Assembly: GCA_037045265.1 (NCBI GenBank)
Contig: JBAOHV010000004.1
Span: 62,001 to 126,000 of the forward strand
Origin: JBAOHV01 sp037045265
GTDB taxonomy: Bacteria > Actinomycetota > Acidimicrobiia > Acidimicrobiales > Microtrichaceae
DNA: 64,000 nucleotides
Direction: 5' to 3'
A program made the translations under genes and the position numbers. Below are positions 1 to 8,420 of this stretch, in pieces; position 1 is the first letter of the stretch, and each line of letters begins with the position of its first letter. Below the pieces are notes generated by a model. The model made no database searches, was not told where the DNA came from, and was given only the letters and a program-made list of their open reading frames with translations.

Positions 1-1592
1 TAGTCGGCCTTGCCCGAGGGTGAGCGGACCACCTCATCGACCAGGACCAGCTCGCGGGGGATCTTGTAGCCGGCGAGCTTCCCCCGGCAGTGTTCGTCGA
101 GCTCGTCGAGCGTGACTCTCGAGCCGGACGTGGGCTGGACCACTGCGGTGACCCGTTCGCCCCAGCGTTCGTCAGATACACCCACGACGAGCACGTCATA
201 GACGGCCGGGTGGGCCTTGAGCACGCCTTCGACCTCTTCCGGGTAGACCTTCTCGCCGCCGGTGTTGATGCTCAGCGAGCCCCGGCCGAGCAGTATCACG
301 GCGCCGTCCGCGGCCACCGTGGCCATGTCGCCGGGCAGCACGTAGCGGGTACCCGCCATCTCGATGAAGGTCTCGACGGTCTTCTCGGGCGCGTTGTGGT
401 AGCGAAGCGGGATGTAGCCCGTGTGGGCTATCCGCCCGACCGTGCCCGAGCCCGGCTCCACCAGCTGACCGGATTCGTCGATCACGACCGTGCCGGCTTC
501 GACGTTGTCGAACTTGGTGACGTCGCCGGCGTCCTCGCCCGGCGCGAGCCGCCTGGACCCCTGTATTCCCGTCTCCGACGACCCGAACCCATCGGCGAGC
601 ATGGCGTTTGGTGCGATCTCGCGCAGGCGGTCACGCAGCGACGGTGCCAGTGGCGCCCCGCCGTTGGACAGCGAGTACATGGTCGAGATGTCGAAAGGCC
701 CATCGCTGTCCCAGGCATCCACGAGAGGACGCGCCATCGCATCTCCCACGACGGTCATCACGGCGACCTTCTCGCGTGCGACCGTCTCCCAGATCTTGAC
801 CGCGTCGAACGGCCCGCTGTGCAGCACGACCTTGGCTCCACACAGCAACCACATGAGTGACACCCACTGGGCGGCAGCGTGCATGAGCGGCGCGAGCGCG
901 AAGAAGACGAAGTCGAAGTCGATGATCCGCTCCAGGTTCTCCTCGGGCGAGCTCACCGGCCCCGAGAGACGCAACGGGTCACCGCCACCGATGCACCCGA
1001 AGAAGGCGTCACGCATCTGCCACACGACACCCTTGGGCATGCCCGTGGTGCCGCCCGTGTAGAGGACGTACAGGTCGTCGTCCCCGCGCCCTTCGACGAC
1101 GGGCCGGGTGTCGGACGACCTGGCGAGAGCGATCTCGTAGTCGACGGGGTCCGGCACCCCGGTATCGCTCAGGTCCGCTCCAGTTGCGCCCACCACCAAC
1201 GTGTGGCGCAGCGCCGGGACCGACGAGGCGACCAGAGCAACACGCTCGACGAAGTCGGCATCGCACAGGAGTGCGATGCATCCTGAGTCGCTCAGGAGGT
1301 AACGGAGCTCCTCGGCCACGTACCGGTAGTTGATGTTGACCGGAACGGCACGCAGCTTGAAGCAGGCGAGCAGGGCCTCGATGTACTCGGTGCCGTTGGA
1401 CAGGTAGCAGCCGACGAAGTCCCCCGGTCCGATGCCATTGGCGTCGAGGTGGTTGGCCAGCCTGTTGGCGCGCTCCTCCAGCTGCGCGTAGGTGAGCCGA
1501 CGATCACCGCACACCAGTGCTTCACGTTCGCCGACACGGTCAGCGACGGCTTCCCACTGGTCGGCCAGGTTGTAGGTAAGGCGTTCCCCCAT
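1..1592 (-). CDS. Acyl-CoA synthetase (FadD-like), 3' end cut by window edge
   Basis: Class I adenylate-forming enzyme that would activate a carboxylic acid to its CoA thioester through an acyl-adenylate. The minus-strand frame is open from an ATG at 1592 to the window edge, about 530 residues. It shows the P-loop LYTGGTTGMPKG (codons near 1030-1065), the A5-type motif GFGSSETG (near 560-590), and the C-terminal SPSGKADY with the catalytic lysine at positions 3-20, so only a few residues are missing. The GRGSLSINTGGEKVYPEEVE hinge region is also visible. The family resembles the steroid/fatty-acid FadD enzymes of actinobacteria; the substrate is unknown. It is divergent from the surface-protein gene at 1749. 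No frame break was found in it. Confidence 0.9.
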   Translation of the reverse strand, partial: MGERLTYNLADQWEAVADRVGEREALVCGDRRLTYAQLEERANRLANHLDANGIGPGDFVGCYLSNGTEYIEALLACFKLRAVPVNINYRYVAEELRYLLSDSGCIALLCDADFVERVALVASSVPALRHTLVVGATGADLSDTGVPDPVDYEIALARSSDTRPVVEGRGDDDLYVLYTGGTTGMPKGVVWQMRDAFFGCIGGGDPLRLSGPVSSPEENLERIIDFDFVFFALAPLMHAAAQWVSLMWLLCGAKVVLHSGPFDAVKIWETVAREKVAVMTVVGDAMARPLVDAWDSDGPFDISTMYSLSNGGAPLAPSLRDRLREIAPNAMLADGFGSSETGIQGSRRLAPGEDAGDVTKFDNVEAGTVVIDESGQLVEPGSGTVGRIAHTGYIPLRYHNAPEKTVETFIEMAGTRYVLPGDMATVAADGAVILLGRGSLSINTGGEKVYPEEVEGVLKAHPAVYDVLVVGVSDERWGERVTAVVQPTSGSRVTLDELDEHCRGKLAGYKIPRELVLVDEVVRSPSGKAD

Positions 1593-1748
1593 GGCCCAAG
1601 ACGGTAGTCGGCGCGCCACGGGGCGTCGTGGCCGACGCCAGCACCACTCGGCGAACCCGGGTGGCGAATTGCTCAACACCGCCATGTCGGTGCCGACAGA
1701 TCCTCATGGAGCACGCAGGACGCGCTCCATCTGTCCCATGGAGACGAG

Positions 1749-2774
1749 ATGACTGACCAGACCCCCACCTCCAACGACGACACGGCCGTCGATGACACGG
1801 CCATCGATGACGCGTCGATCGATGCCTACGAGGACCGATCCGGCCCGGGTCGAGGCATCTCCTCGATGCGCGGTGGCGTGGCGATGATGCTCGTCGGCGC
1901 CCTGGTGCTGCTCGTCGGGATGCTCTCCACCACCTCATCGCACGGCGGAGGCGGCACCTGCCCCGAGGGAACCCAGCTCGTAGCGAAGTTCGAGTGGAGA
2001 GGGAGCGGCTACGTGTTCGCCAGCGGGACCAACGGCGTGGTGCAGATCACCCATGCCTCCCAGGTCGGCGGCAAGTGGACCTCGACCAAGCCGATCTCGG
2101 CGATCGTCGTCAAGGGCGGCCCGGGGTCCAAGACCTCGACCCTGACCCCTCCCACCAAGTCGGGCACCTTCTCCAACGAGGGCTTGCGCGATGGCCGCCA
2201 CACGCCTGGGATCTCGAACATCCAGTTCTGCGAGAACAAGCCGCCGGTCACCACGACCGTCAAGCCCACGACCACGGTGAAGCCCACGACGACGGTGAAG
2301 CCCACGACGACGGTGAAGCCCACGACGACCACCACCGAGGCCACCACCACCACCGAGGCCACCACCACCACCGAGGCCACCACCACCACCGAGGCCACCA
2401 CCACCACCGAGGCCACCACCACCACCGAGGCCACCACCACCACCGAGGCCACCACCACCACCGAGGCCACCACCACGACCGAGGCCACGACCACCACCGT
2501 TGCGCCGACGTCGACGACCACCGGCTCGAGCACCACGTCGTCGACCTCGTCGACCTCGTCGAGCACCACCACCCCTGAGGTGGCTGGAGAGGTCGTGGTC
2601 CAGACGAGCATCACCCCTGACGACGCCGCAGTCGCCAGCAGCGGTGCCAGCAAGGCGCTCGCCTACACCGGCGCCAGCTCGGTACCCATGGTGATCATCG
2701 GCACGGTGCTGTTGCTCGCCGGTGCGACCATCGCCCTGGTCGCACGGTCCCGTCAGCGTCAGGCAGAGGCCTGA
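1749..2774 (+). CDS. Thr/Pro-repeat surface protein with LAxTG sorting signal
   Basis: A 341-residue secreted, wall-anchored protein. An acidic N-terminus (1-30) is followed by a hydrophobic signal/anchor segment (about 44-62), a compact ectodomain (about 75-165, with two cysteines), and a low-complexity stalk of KPTTTV and EATTTT repeats (about 170-250). The C-terminus has the order of a sortase substrate: LAYTG at 304-308, a hydrophobic helix, then the basic tail RSRQRQ. LAxTG is the motif of actinobacterial class E sortases (family knowledge). No sortase is in the window. The next gene downstream is the GT2-PilZ/signal peptidase unit, so the two may form one export and display locus (inference). 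The ectodomain family was not recognised. Confidence 0.8.
   Translation: MTDQTPTSNDDTAVDDTAIDDASIDAYEDRSGPGRGISSMRGGVAMMLVGALVLLVGMLSTTSSHGGGGTCPEGTQLVAKFEWRGSGYVFASGTNGVVQITHASQVGGKWTSTKPISAIVVKGGPGSKTSTLTPPTKSGTFSNEGLRDGRHTPGISNIQFCENKPPVTTTVKPTTTVKPTTTVKPTTTVKPTTTTTEATTTTEATTTTEATTTTEATTTTEATTTTEATTTTEATTTTEATTTTEATTTTVAPTSTTTGSSTTSSTSSTSSSTTTPEVAGEVVVQTSITPDDAAVASSGASKALAYTGASSVPMVIIGTVLLLAGATIALVARSRQRQAEA
2262..2498 (+). repeat. Two in-frame 18-bp tandem arrays encoding the stalk
   Basis: From 2262 there are just over three copies of an 18-bp unit encoding KPTTTV. From 2337 to 2498 there are nine near-identical copies of an 18-bp unit (gaggccaccaccaccacc) encoding EATTTT. Both arrays are in frame with the surface-protein gene. 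Near identity at DNA level implies recent expansion or slippage, so copy number probably varies between strains. Confidence 0.95.
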
Positions 2775-2842
2775 TCACCGACGAACATCGTCATCACCTG
2801 GCGAAGCGCCTCGGCCATCCGGCCGGGGCGCTCGCCGCGTGC

Positions 2843-4387
2843 ATGACCATCGCGCTCGCCGTTGCTGCTGTCGCACTAGCCCAGCCAGGTCGACTCTGGC
2901 TCGGCATCGCGATCGCGGTGACGCTGGCGTGGGGGTCGGCTCCCTGTCTGCTCGCTCTCGCCACCCGCAAGCCGGCGACCGGGTCCCGGAGCTCCAAGGA
3001 GCCGCCCGCGAGAGACCTACATCCAGACGGGGACCAGGCCGCGTGTACCTTCACGACTTTCGTACGTCTCGGCGATGAACCCGTCGAGATAGCCCGATCG
3101 ACCGTGGCGCTGGCCCGCCGTGCAGGTCCGACGGTGATCGTCAGCGACGAGCGGGAGGTTCCCGATGAGCTCGCGGTCGAGGCAGACCGGATCCACCGCG
3201 GCGCGACGGTCAACGAAGCGATCAGAGAGGCGGCGGGATCGACCGACACCGACGCGGTGCTGATCGTCTCGGCGCGCGCTGTTCCCAACGGCGAAGGGTG
3301 CGTGCGAGCAGCCTCTCTGCTCGACGAAGGGACCGGATGGGTCCTGGGCACCTCCAGACCCTTCAACCGCGACAGATACGCGTCCGACCAGCGCGAGCTG
3401 CTCGACTCGGTCCTTCGGCGGCGTGCCGGCAACCACGGGGTCGACCTGTGGGAGAACGACGCGACCCTGGTACGAACAGACCTGCTCGCGTCGCATCGGA
3501 TCGAGCCGGGCAGGGTCTGGGGAGAGTGGCTGCGTGACCGCCGAGCGAACGGATTGCAGGGGCGCCAGGTGGACGAGTCCCTCTCGGTGCGCGCCGCGCC
3601 GGTCGCTGCCGACGGCTACTGGCCCGACGCACTCGCCCGCCAACGCGGCGCAGCGGTCGATGCAGTCGGTGCCACCTCGCGCGGCCCGCTCCGCTCACGC
3701 GCCCTGGCGATGCTCCTGCTCGCCCGGGAGCTGTATGCCTACCCGCTGATCGTCTGGCTCCTGCTTCCAGCCCTGATGGGCCCCACCGCTGCGTTCGGAG
3801 GGGCGACGTTCGCCTTCGCTGTTGCGGTGATCACAGCCGCGTGCCTGCGCTGGTGGTCGGTACGCGCGATGTGCGGTGTGCCGACTTCTGCACGTGCCGA
3901 CGCACTGGCCGCGGTGTACCACGCGCCGGGTTCGCTCGCATCGCTCGGCGCGGTCGCCCGGCGGCGGATCACGCCGCTGCGCAAGCGCGGCTCGAACAGG
4001 CCTCTGGTCTGGGCTGCTCTGGCGCTGACCGCGGTCGCAGCCCTGGGGCTGGTACGCAACGAGCCCGGCCGTTCCGCCTCACGGCTGGCCGTGGGACTGA
4101 GCCTCGTCATGCTCGCGGCTCTGTGGGCGTTCACCGTCCGGTCGCTGGTAGAGCGCAACTGGAGCCGCACCAGCTACCGGATCCGACTCGTACGCCCAGC
4201 CAGGGTGGACGGTATCGACGCGACGACGATCGACGGCTCGCCAGGCGGCGTGGCCGTCGTCGGCCGGTTCCGCCTCCGACGCCTTTCACGTGGGCGCCGA
4301 GGTGACGGTGCGGCTGGACCTGGACGACGGCGAGGTGGTCGAGGTCCCGGCGGTCATAGCCGCACGCCGGCGACGCCAACGTGGTGA
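2843..4387 (+). CDS. Degenerate cellulose-synthase-like GT2 membrane protein with PilZ domain (frame breaks inside PilZ)
   Basis: The ATG at 2843 opens a protein with two N-terminal membrane segments, a GT2/BcsA-like cytosolic region (about 70-280), then membrane segments (about 290-340 and 390-430). The layout follows BcsA, but the catalytic DDG, DxD, TED and QxxRW motifs cannot be found; the QRW region reads ARQRGAAVD. It is therefore probably not an active glycosyltransferase. A PilZ domain begins at about 440 with RTSYR (442-446) and DGSPGG (464-469), which fit the RxxxR...DxSxxG c-di-GMP-binding signature. Near 4260-4270 the PilZ homology jumps to the next frame, which carries the signal peptidase. 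Residues after about 472 of this frame are spurious. Removing one base would give a single 745-residue fusion. Confidence 0.7.
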   Translation: MTIALAVAAVALAQPGRLWLGIAIAVTLAWGSAPCLLALATRKPATGSRSSKEPPARDLHPDGDQAACTFTTFVRLGDEPVEIARSTVALARRAGPTVIVSDEREVPDELAVEADRIHRGATVNEAIREAAGSTDTDAVLIVSARAVPNGEGCVRAASLLDEGTGWVLGTSRPFNRDRYASDQRELLDSVLRRRAGNHGVDLWENDATLVRTDLLASHRIEPGRVWGEWLRDRRANGLQGRQVDESLSVRAAPVAADGYWPDALARQRGAAVDAVGATSRGPLRSRALAMLLLARELYAYPLIVWLLLPALMGPTAAFGGATFAFAVAVITAACLRWWSVRAMCGVPTSARADALAAVYHAPGSLASLGAVARRRITPLRKRGSNRPLVWAALALTAVAALGLVRNEPGRSASRLAVGLSLVMLAALWAFTVRSLVERNWSRTSYRIRLVRPARVDGIDATTIDGSPGGVAVVGRFRLRRLSRGRRGDGAAGPGRRRGGRGPGGHSRTPATPTW

Positions 4388-5081
4388 CCTACTGGGACTC
4401 GAGCTGCACACCGGTTCAGCGGCGCTCGACCCGTGGAGCGCTCAGCTCCTGCGGGCAGCCGAGGAACCGTCGACGGGGCCGTCGTCGTCGGTCGCACTGG
4501 ACCGCAGCACGGCCCGCTCCCGCGGGGCAGCCGTCCTGGACAAGGTGGTCGTCGGAGCCGTCGTCGCAGTATCGATGGCAGTGGCAGCCGCGCTGGTCCT
4601 CGTGCTGTTGGGGTTCCGCCCACTCGTGGTGCGCAGCGGTTCCATGATCCCGACGTACCAGATCGGTGACATCGTCCTGGTCGAGCAGATTCCGGCGCCA
4701 GAGCTCAGCGACGGCGACGTGGTCAGCCTCGAGTACTTCCCGGAGTTCGGCGAGAGCATGACCCATCGGGTCCTGTCTGCTCAGGTCCTCCAGGATGGCG
4801 TCCAGGTCGAGACACGCGGAGACGCCAACGAAACGAGCGAGCACTGGAGCGTTCCCGCCGACGCTTACGTCGGCCGGGTCGTCGCACGCATCCCTGCGCT
4901 AGGCGCGCCGGCGACGATGGTTCGCAACGCGGCTGGACCGGCGGTTCTGGCGGTCGTGATCGTCGCCCTGGTCGTGGTTCTCGTCCTCCGCGGACAACGC
5001 ACGCGACCTCAGGACGATTCGGATCAGGATGCTCCTGCTCCGGACGCTGCGACCCGGGGCACGGCAAGCGAGGTGCTCTGA
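4290..5081 (+). CDS. S26B (SipW/ER-type) signal peptidase I fused behind the C-terminal half of a PilZ domain
   Basis: Numbered from the GTG at 4290, residues 1-45 are the second half of a PilZ domain (GAEVTVRLDLDDG...RGDLLGLEL) and continue upstream in frame to about 4266, where they join the preceding ORF. A membrane helix (about 86-108) follows, then SGSMIPTYQIGD with the nucleophile Ser118, MTHRV with His159, and TRGDANE. Serine plus histidine, rather than lysine, defines the S26B signal peptidases of archaea, ER and Bacillus SipW. A second helix is at about 214-233. It should cleave signal peptides at the outer membrane face. I infer the real start is that of the 2843 gene. No separate start codon with a good RBS lies between PilZ and the peptidase. 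Confidence 0.8.
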   Translation: MGAEVTVRLDLDDGEVVEVPAVIAARRRRQRGDLLGLELHTGSAALDPWSAQLLRAAEEPSTGPSSSVALDRSTARSRGAAVLDKVVVGAVVAVSMAVAAALVLVLLGFRPLVVRSGSMIPTYQIGDIVLVEQIPAPELSDGDVVSLEYFPEFGESMTHRVLSAQVLQDGVQVETRGDANETSEHWSVPADAYVGRVVARIPALGAPATMVRNAAGPAVLAVVIVALVVVLVLRGQRTRPQDDSDQDAPAPDAATRGTASEVL

Positions 5082-5803
5082 GGCGTGACCCGCTGGGTGT
5101 TGGTTCGCTGGACCAGGCCGATTCCGTCGGACACCGAGGCGGTGTTGGCACAGCCTCCGTCCTGGTGCGACTGGTAGTTGACCTGCACCCGCTGGAGCTC
5201 GTGGTCGCCATCCCGGGTGTGCGCTGTGGGGGCCGACCAACGGACCGCGACGGTGGGATCGTCGCAGCGGGCGAACACCTCGGACCACATGGTCGCCGCC
5301 ACGATCCGATCCCCGGGCAGGTACAGATCGCGTACGACGGTGAGCTCGCCGGTCTCCGTGTCACGCACCGAGCCCCGCCAGTACATCGCCGGCGCTGCAT
5401 CAGGTGGGCCGTCGGAGCCCTCGGCACCGCCGTCGACGAGCTCGATCGACAGACGGTACCGACGACCCGCCAGCCACACGAAGTCCCTGGTGTTGGGATT
5501 GGAGGTGGCCGACGGGAGTAAGGACACGGACCCGTCGAGCTCGCCCCCCGAGGAGTGGTAGCCACCCCAGTTGACCGCGGTGGAGTCCGGGTGGGAGGGA
5601 TGCCACTGCAGACCCAGGTGCGCCCCACCGACCCTCCCGCCAGCCGTCGCGACGTCGGCCTGGAGCGCCCAGAAGTACAAGCGCGGGACTACCGGCGGCT
5701 CCAGCACCTCGAGCACGACCGAAACCGCGCAGCACGGTCCTGGTAGCGCCCAACCCAGGTGGAACGACGATGCTCCGTTCGCCGAAGGTGGCTTGCCTGA
5801 CAC
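5024..5803 (-). CDS. Hypothetical protein, convergent with the signal peptidase
   Basis: The frame is open from 6028 down to 5024, but the part above 5803 reads as Arg/Ser/Cys-rich noise and would cover the operator and promoter of the gene at 6058. I therefore prefer the GTG at 5803 (259 residues). The protein looks like a folded beta-rich domain (YFWALQADVATAGG, GLQWHPSHPDSTAVNWGGYH, RRYRLSIELVD) with two cysteines near the C-terminus. No signal peptide is evident with this start. Its 3' end overlaps the signal peptidase gene by 58 bp, tail to tail. The family is not recognised; the W/G pattern faintly recalls carbohydrate-binding or DUF3472-like proteins. Confidence 0.55.
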   Translation of the reverse strand: MSGKPPSANGASSFHLGWALPGPCCAVSVVLEVLEPPVVPRLYFWALQADVATAGGRVGGAHLGLQWHPSHPDSTAVNWGGYHSSGGELDGSVSLLPSATSNPNTRDFVWLAGRRYRLSIELVDGGAEGSDGPPDAAPAMYWRGSVRDTETGELTVVRDLYLPGDRIVAATMWSEVFARCDDPTVAVRWSAPTAHTRDGDHELQRVQVNYQSHQDGGCANTASVSDGIGLVQRTNTQRVTPQSTSLAVPRVAASGAGAS

Positions 5804-6015
5804 CCGGGCGCCATGGGTCCTCGCGCTCCGATCGTCACTGAACGACGACCTCCACCAGCCGCGCAGGCTCACAGCCACTCCTCGTACACGGGTCGGTCGC
5901 CAGCTCGCAGTGCCACCGGGGCAGCTTCGCGTCCTGACACAGCTCGCACAACGAGCCCGCCCGACCAGAGCCAAGGAGGAATCGGGGGTGGACAGGGCCG
6001 GGTCGACCATGCGGA

Positions 6016-6039
6016 CGAACTGGAACACGTTCCAGTTCG
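6016..6039. promoter_or_regulatory. KstR-type operator (perfect 11-bp arms)
   Basis: Inverted repeat with arms cgaactggaac and gttccagttcg around a 2-nt centre. The core TGGAACACGTTCCA (6021-6034) matches the KstR consensus TNNAACNNGTTNNA exactly. It ends 19 bp before the ATG at 6058, so binding would block transcription or initiation of that gene. Confidence 0.8.
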
Positions 6040-6057
6040 CGGCCCTACGATGGGCGG

Positions 6058-6930
6058 ATGGCCATGCCGACGAACGTCGCGATCATCGACACGATGATCG
6101 GTTTCCCCAGCACCGACCGCCGCGAGATCTACAAGTTCCTCGCGCCGAGCCTGCGAGACAGCGAGTCCATCGAAGACTTCAAGATGCCTGCGCAGTACAT
6201 GTTCAAGGACATCCCCGGCGAGATCGACGAGGGGGTGGACCCGGTCGCGGTGACCCTGGACAACATGGACCGCTACGGGGTCGAGAAGGGCCTCATCAAC
6301 GTCGGCTCCACCGTGCGCGAGGAACCTCGCCGGGCCATCCGCGAACACCCCGGGCGTTTCCTGGGCATGGTCGACGTCGACCCGCGTGAAGGCATGGATG
6401 CAGTACGCAAGATCCGCCAGTACCACGACGAGTACGGCATCGTGGCGGTGTCGAGCTTCCCGGCCGGCTACATGACACCCATCAACGCGGCCGCCTACTA
6501 CCCCGTGTACGCGACGTGCGTGGAGCTCGGTCTGCCGATCTTCCTCACCGCAGGCGTACCGGGCCCACGGGTTCCCCTCGCGGCCCAGAAGGTGGAGCTG
6601 CTCGATGAGATCTGCTGGTTCTTCCCGGAGCTGAAGGTCGTCATGCGTCACGGGGCCGACCCGTGGACCGAACTGGCGGTCAAGCTGATGCTCAAGTGGC
6701 CCAACCTCTACTACTCGACTTCTGCCTTCGCCCCCAAGCACTATCCCGAGGCGATCATCCGCTACGCGAACACCCGCGGGGCCGACAAGATCATCTACGC
6801 GGGCTACTTCCCCGCCGGGCTGACCTATGACCGGATCATGTCCGAGATGCCGAACGTGGCCTTCAAGGACGATGTCTGGCCGAAGTTCCTGCGTGAGAAC
6901 GCTCTCTCAGTCCTGGGACTGACCGGCTGA
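6058..6930 (+). CDS. Amidohydrolase-family (PF04909-like) protein lacking most metal ligands
   Basis: A 290-residue TIM-barrel-type protein of the amidohydrolase 2 / ACMSD-like family. Family features visible are the EHPGRFLGMVDVDP segment, MRHGADPW and a C-terminal FLRENALSVLGL helix. The usual N-terminal HxH metal motif is replaced by DTMIGF (about 11-16), and the late catalytic aspartate position reads YAGYFP. It may bind a metal weakly or not at all, or act as a non-metal decarboxylase or isomerase-type relative. A perfect KstR-type box lies directly upstream, which puts it in the lipid/steroid regulon (inference). The first ATG (6058) is used; MAMP could also start at the second ATG (6064). 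Tandem ctgaccggc copies follow its stop. Confidence 0.75.
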   Translation: MAMPTNVAIIDTMIGFPSTDRREIYKFLAPSLRDSESIEDFKMPAQYMFKDIPGEIDEGVDPVAVTLDNMDRYGVEKGLINVGSTVREEPRRAIREHPGRFLGMVDVDPREGMDAVRKIRQYHDEYGIVAVSSFPAGYMTPINAAAYYPVYATCVELGLPIFLTAGVPGPRVPLAAQKVELLDEICWFFPELKVVMRHGADPWTELAVKLMLKWPNLYYSTSAFAPKHYPEAIIRYANTRGADKIIYAGYFPAGLTYDRIMSEMPNVAFKDDVWPKFLRENALSVLGLTG

Positions 6931-7012
6931 CCGGCTGACCGGCCGGCTCAGGTACCGACCGGGGAGCTCTCCCCGCTGACACCGGGACCCGGCCGTCCGT
7001 ACCTTCGAGCCC

Positions 7013-8413
7013 ATGACGCTGCTCGGTTCGGACGTCGACGAGCTCCGGGCCCTTGCGAACTCCTTGCGACGCGGCCACCGAGAGCTCGCACTGATAGAGG
7101 CCCGTTGGTCCCGAAGGGGCTCATCGGTTCCGTGGTGGGGTCCCGATGCCGCGCGCTTCGACCGCGAGTGGACCGGCCGGCACAGGCCACAGATAGCGTC
7201 CGTCGCCGGGTCGCTCACGCGTCTCGCCGACGAGCTCGACCGCCACGTCGGCGAGCAGACGAAGGCGTCCGCCGCCGCGGGACCGCCTGCTCCGCCAGGC
7301 AGACCGAACGCTGCGAGCGTCGACCGCCACGAACCACACAGCCCCCTCCTGGCGCCGCTCAGCGAGCAACGGTACGCGGGCACCTTCGACGTCCGCATCG
7401 GCCTGGCGCTGCTGAGCACCACGGGCGAGCTGACCATCGCCGATCTGGGACAGGGCAGACGGCGCGTCACCTGGAGCGAAGGCGCCGGTGTCGGCGCCAC
7501 CGGCAGCGTCGGCGCATCCGCCGAGGTATCAGTCGGCGGCGCGCACGGCACGACCGGCGGCCCGAACGGAGCCACCGCCGTGATCAGCGGACGGCTGGCT
7601 ACGGTCAAGCGCGAGTCCTGGGAGGTCGCAGCAGACGATGTCGACGACCTCCTCGCCCGCCTGGTGCTCGACCGAGCGGCACAGGAGGCGACGGGCATCC
7701 AGCGGCCGCTGAACAGGCTCGCTTCCGGACTCGACCTCGTAGTGGAAGCGGCGACCGGCGTGGATCCCGGGTTCGACGTCGGTGCCGCCGCTCTCACCCC
7801 TCCCCGACCGACTCGCACCGAGCAGTTGGTCGAGCTCGACCTGTTCGCCGGTGGAGGACTCGGTACGTCAGCCGTCATGGGCCTGGGCGCCCGGGGAACC
7901 ACCGGCTCGACCGTGCGCGTCGGCGTCGGCCGCGGTGAAGGCGCCAGCACCCGCATCGTCGAGCTGCGGGGGGCCACGAACCTCTCGGCAGCTGCCACGA
8001 TGCTGCGCCGGCTCACCGGTTCGTTGCCCCTCGAGTTCCAGTCAGCCGCCACGCTGCGCGTGGAGCAGTCCACCGCAGCACCAGATCGCCTGACGGTGAG
8101 GGCTTCGACGACCGAGGGCGACACCGTCCGCGACCTGGTCGCCGTGGTTCACCTTGATGGGTCCGACACCGAGCGGGCAGAGTCGGCATTGCAGGCCTCG
8201 ATCGACGCCGCACGCCGCGGCGATCCAGGTGCCGCTACCAGACTGCTCGAACTCGCAGATGTGCGCCCGGCTCGGATCGAGGTCGCTTCGGCGACCGGCA
8301 CGATCGGCGGACACAGCGCAAGGGCGAGCGCGTCGGCGGCGGTCGGTGTAGGAGGTGGGGTGACGGTGCGCGGCAGTGCCGTCCAGGTCGAACGCCGACC
8401 CGACCGACGGTGA
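7013..8413 (+). CDS. Large protein with N-terminal WXG100-like domain
   Basis: A 466-residue protein starting at ATG 7013. Residues 1-90 form an ESAT-6/WXG100-like helical hairpin: LLGSDVDELRALANSL, a turn with PWWGPDA (W41-x-G43), then FDREW and a second helix LTRLADELDRHV. Proteins of this type in actinobacteria are frequently ESX/type VII-exported or associated with them. The remaining 370 residues are Ala/Gly/Thr-rich and soluble, with no signal peptide or membrane segment and no domain I recognise; repeated VGGAHG/GGGVTV-like strands suggest beta structure. No other ESX gene is in the window, so export is only inferred. It is tail to tail with the KstR-like regulator. Confidence 0.6.
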   Translation: MTLLGSDVDELRALANSLRRGHRELALIEARWSRRGSSVPWWGPDAARFDREWTGRHRPQIASVAGSLTRLADELDRHVGEQTKASAAAGPPAPPGRPNAASVDRHEPHSPLLAPLSEQRYAGTFDVRIGLALLSTTGELTIADLGQGRRRVTWSEGAGVGATGSVGASAEVSVGGAHGTTGGPNGATAVISGRLATVKRESWEVAADDVDDLLARLVLDRAAQEATGIQRPLNRLASGLDLVVEAATGVDPGFDVGAAALTPPRPTRTEQLVELDLFAGGGLGTSAVMGLGARGTTGSTVRVGVGRGEGASTRIVELRGATNLSAAATMLRRLTGSLPLEFQSAATLRVEQSTAAPDRLTVRASTTEGDTVRDLVAVVHLDGSDTERAESALQASIDAARRGDPGAATRLLELADVRPARIEVASATGTIGGHSARASASAAVGVGGGVTVRGSAVQVERRPDRR

Positions 8414-8420
8414 TGCCCGC

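Noticed and set aside
2262..2498. Possible CRISPR array
   Set aside because: Units are contiguous 18-mers with no spacers and lie in frame inside a gene.
2009..2653. Minus-strand ORF with VVVVAS repeats
   Set aside because: It is the reverse reading of the EATTTT stalk array.
6961..6974. Hairpin gggga-gctc-tcccc after the amidohydrolase as rho-independent terminator
   Set aside because: Short stem, no T-run after it; only 38 bp before the next gene on the same strand.
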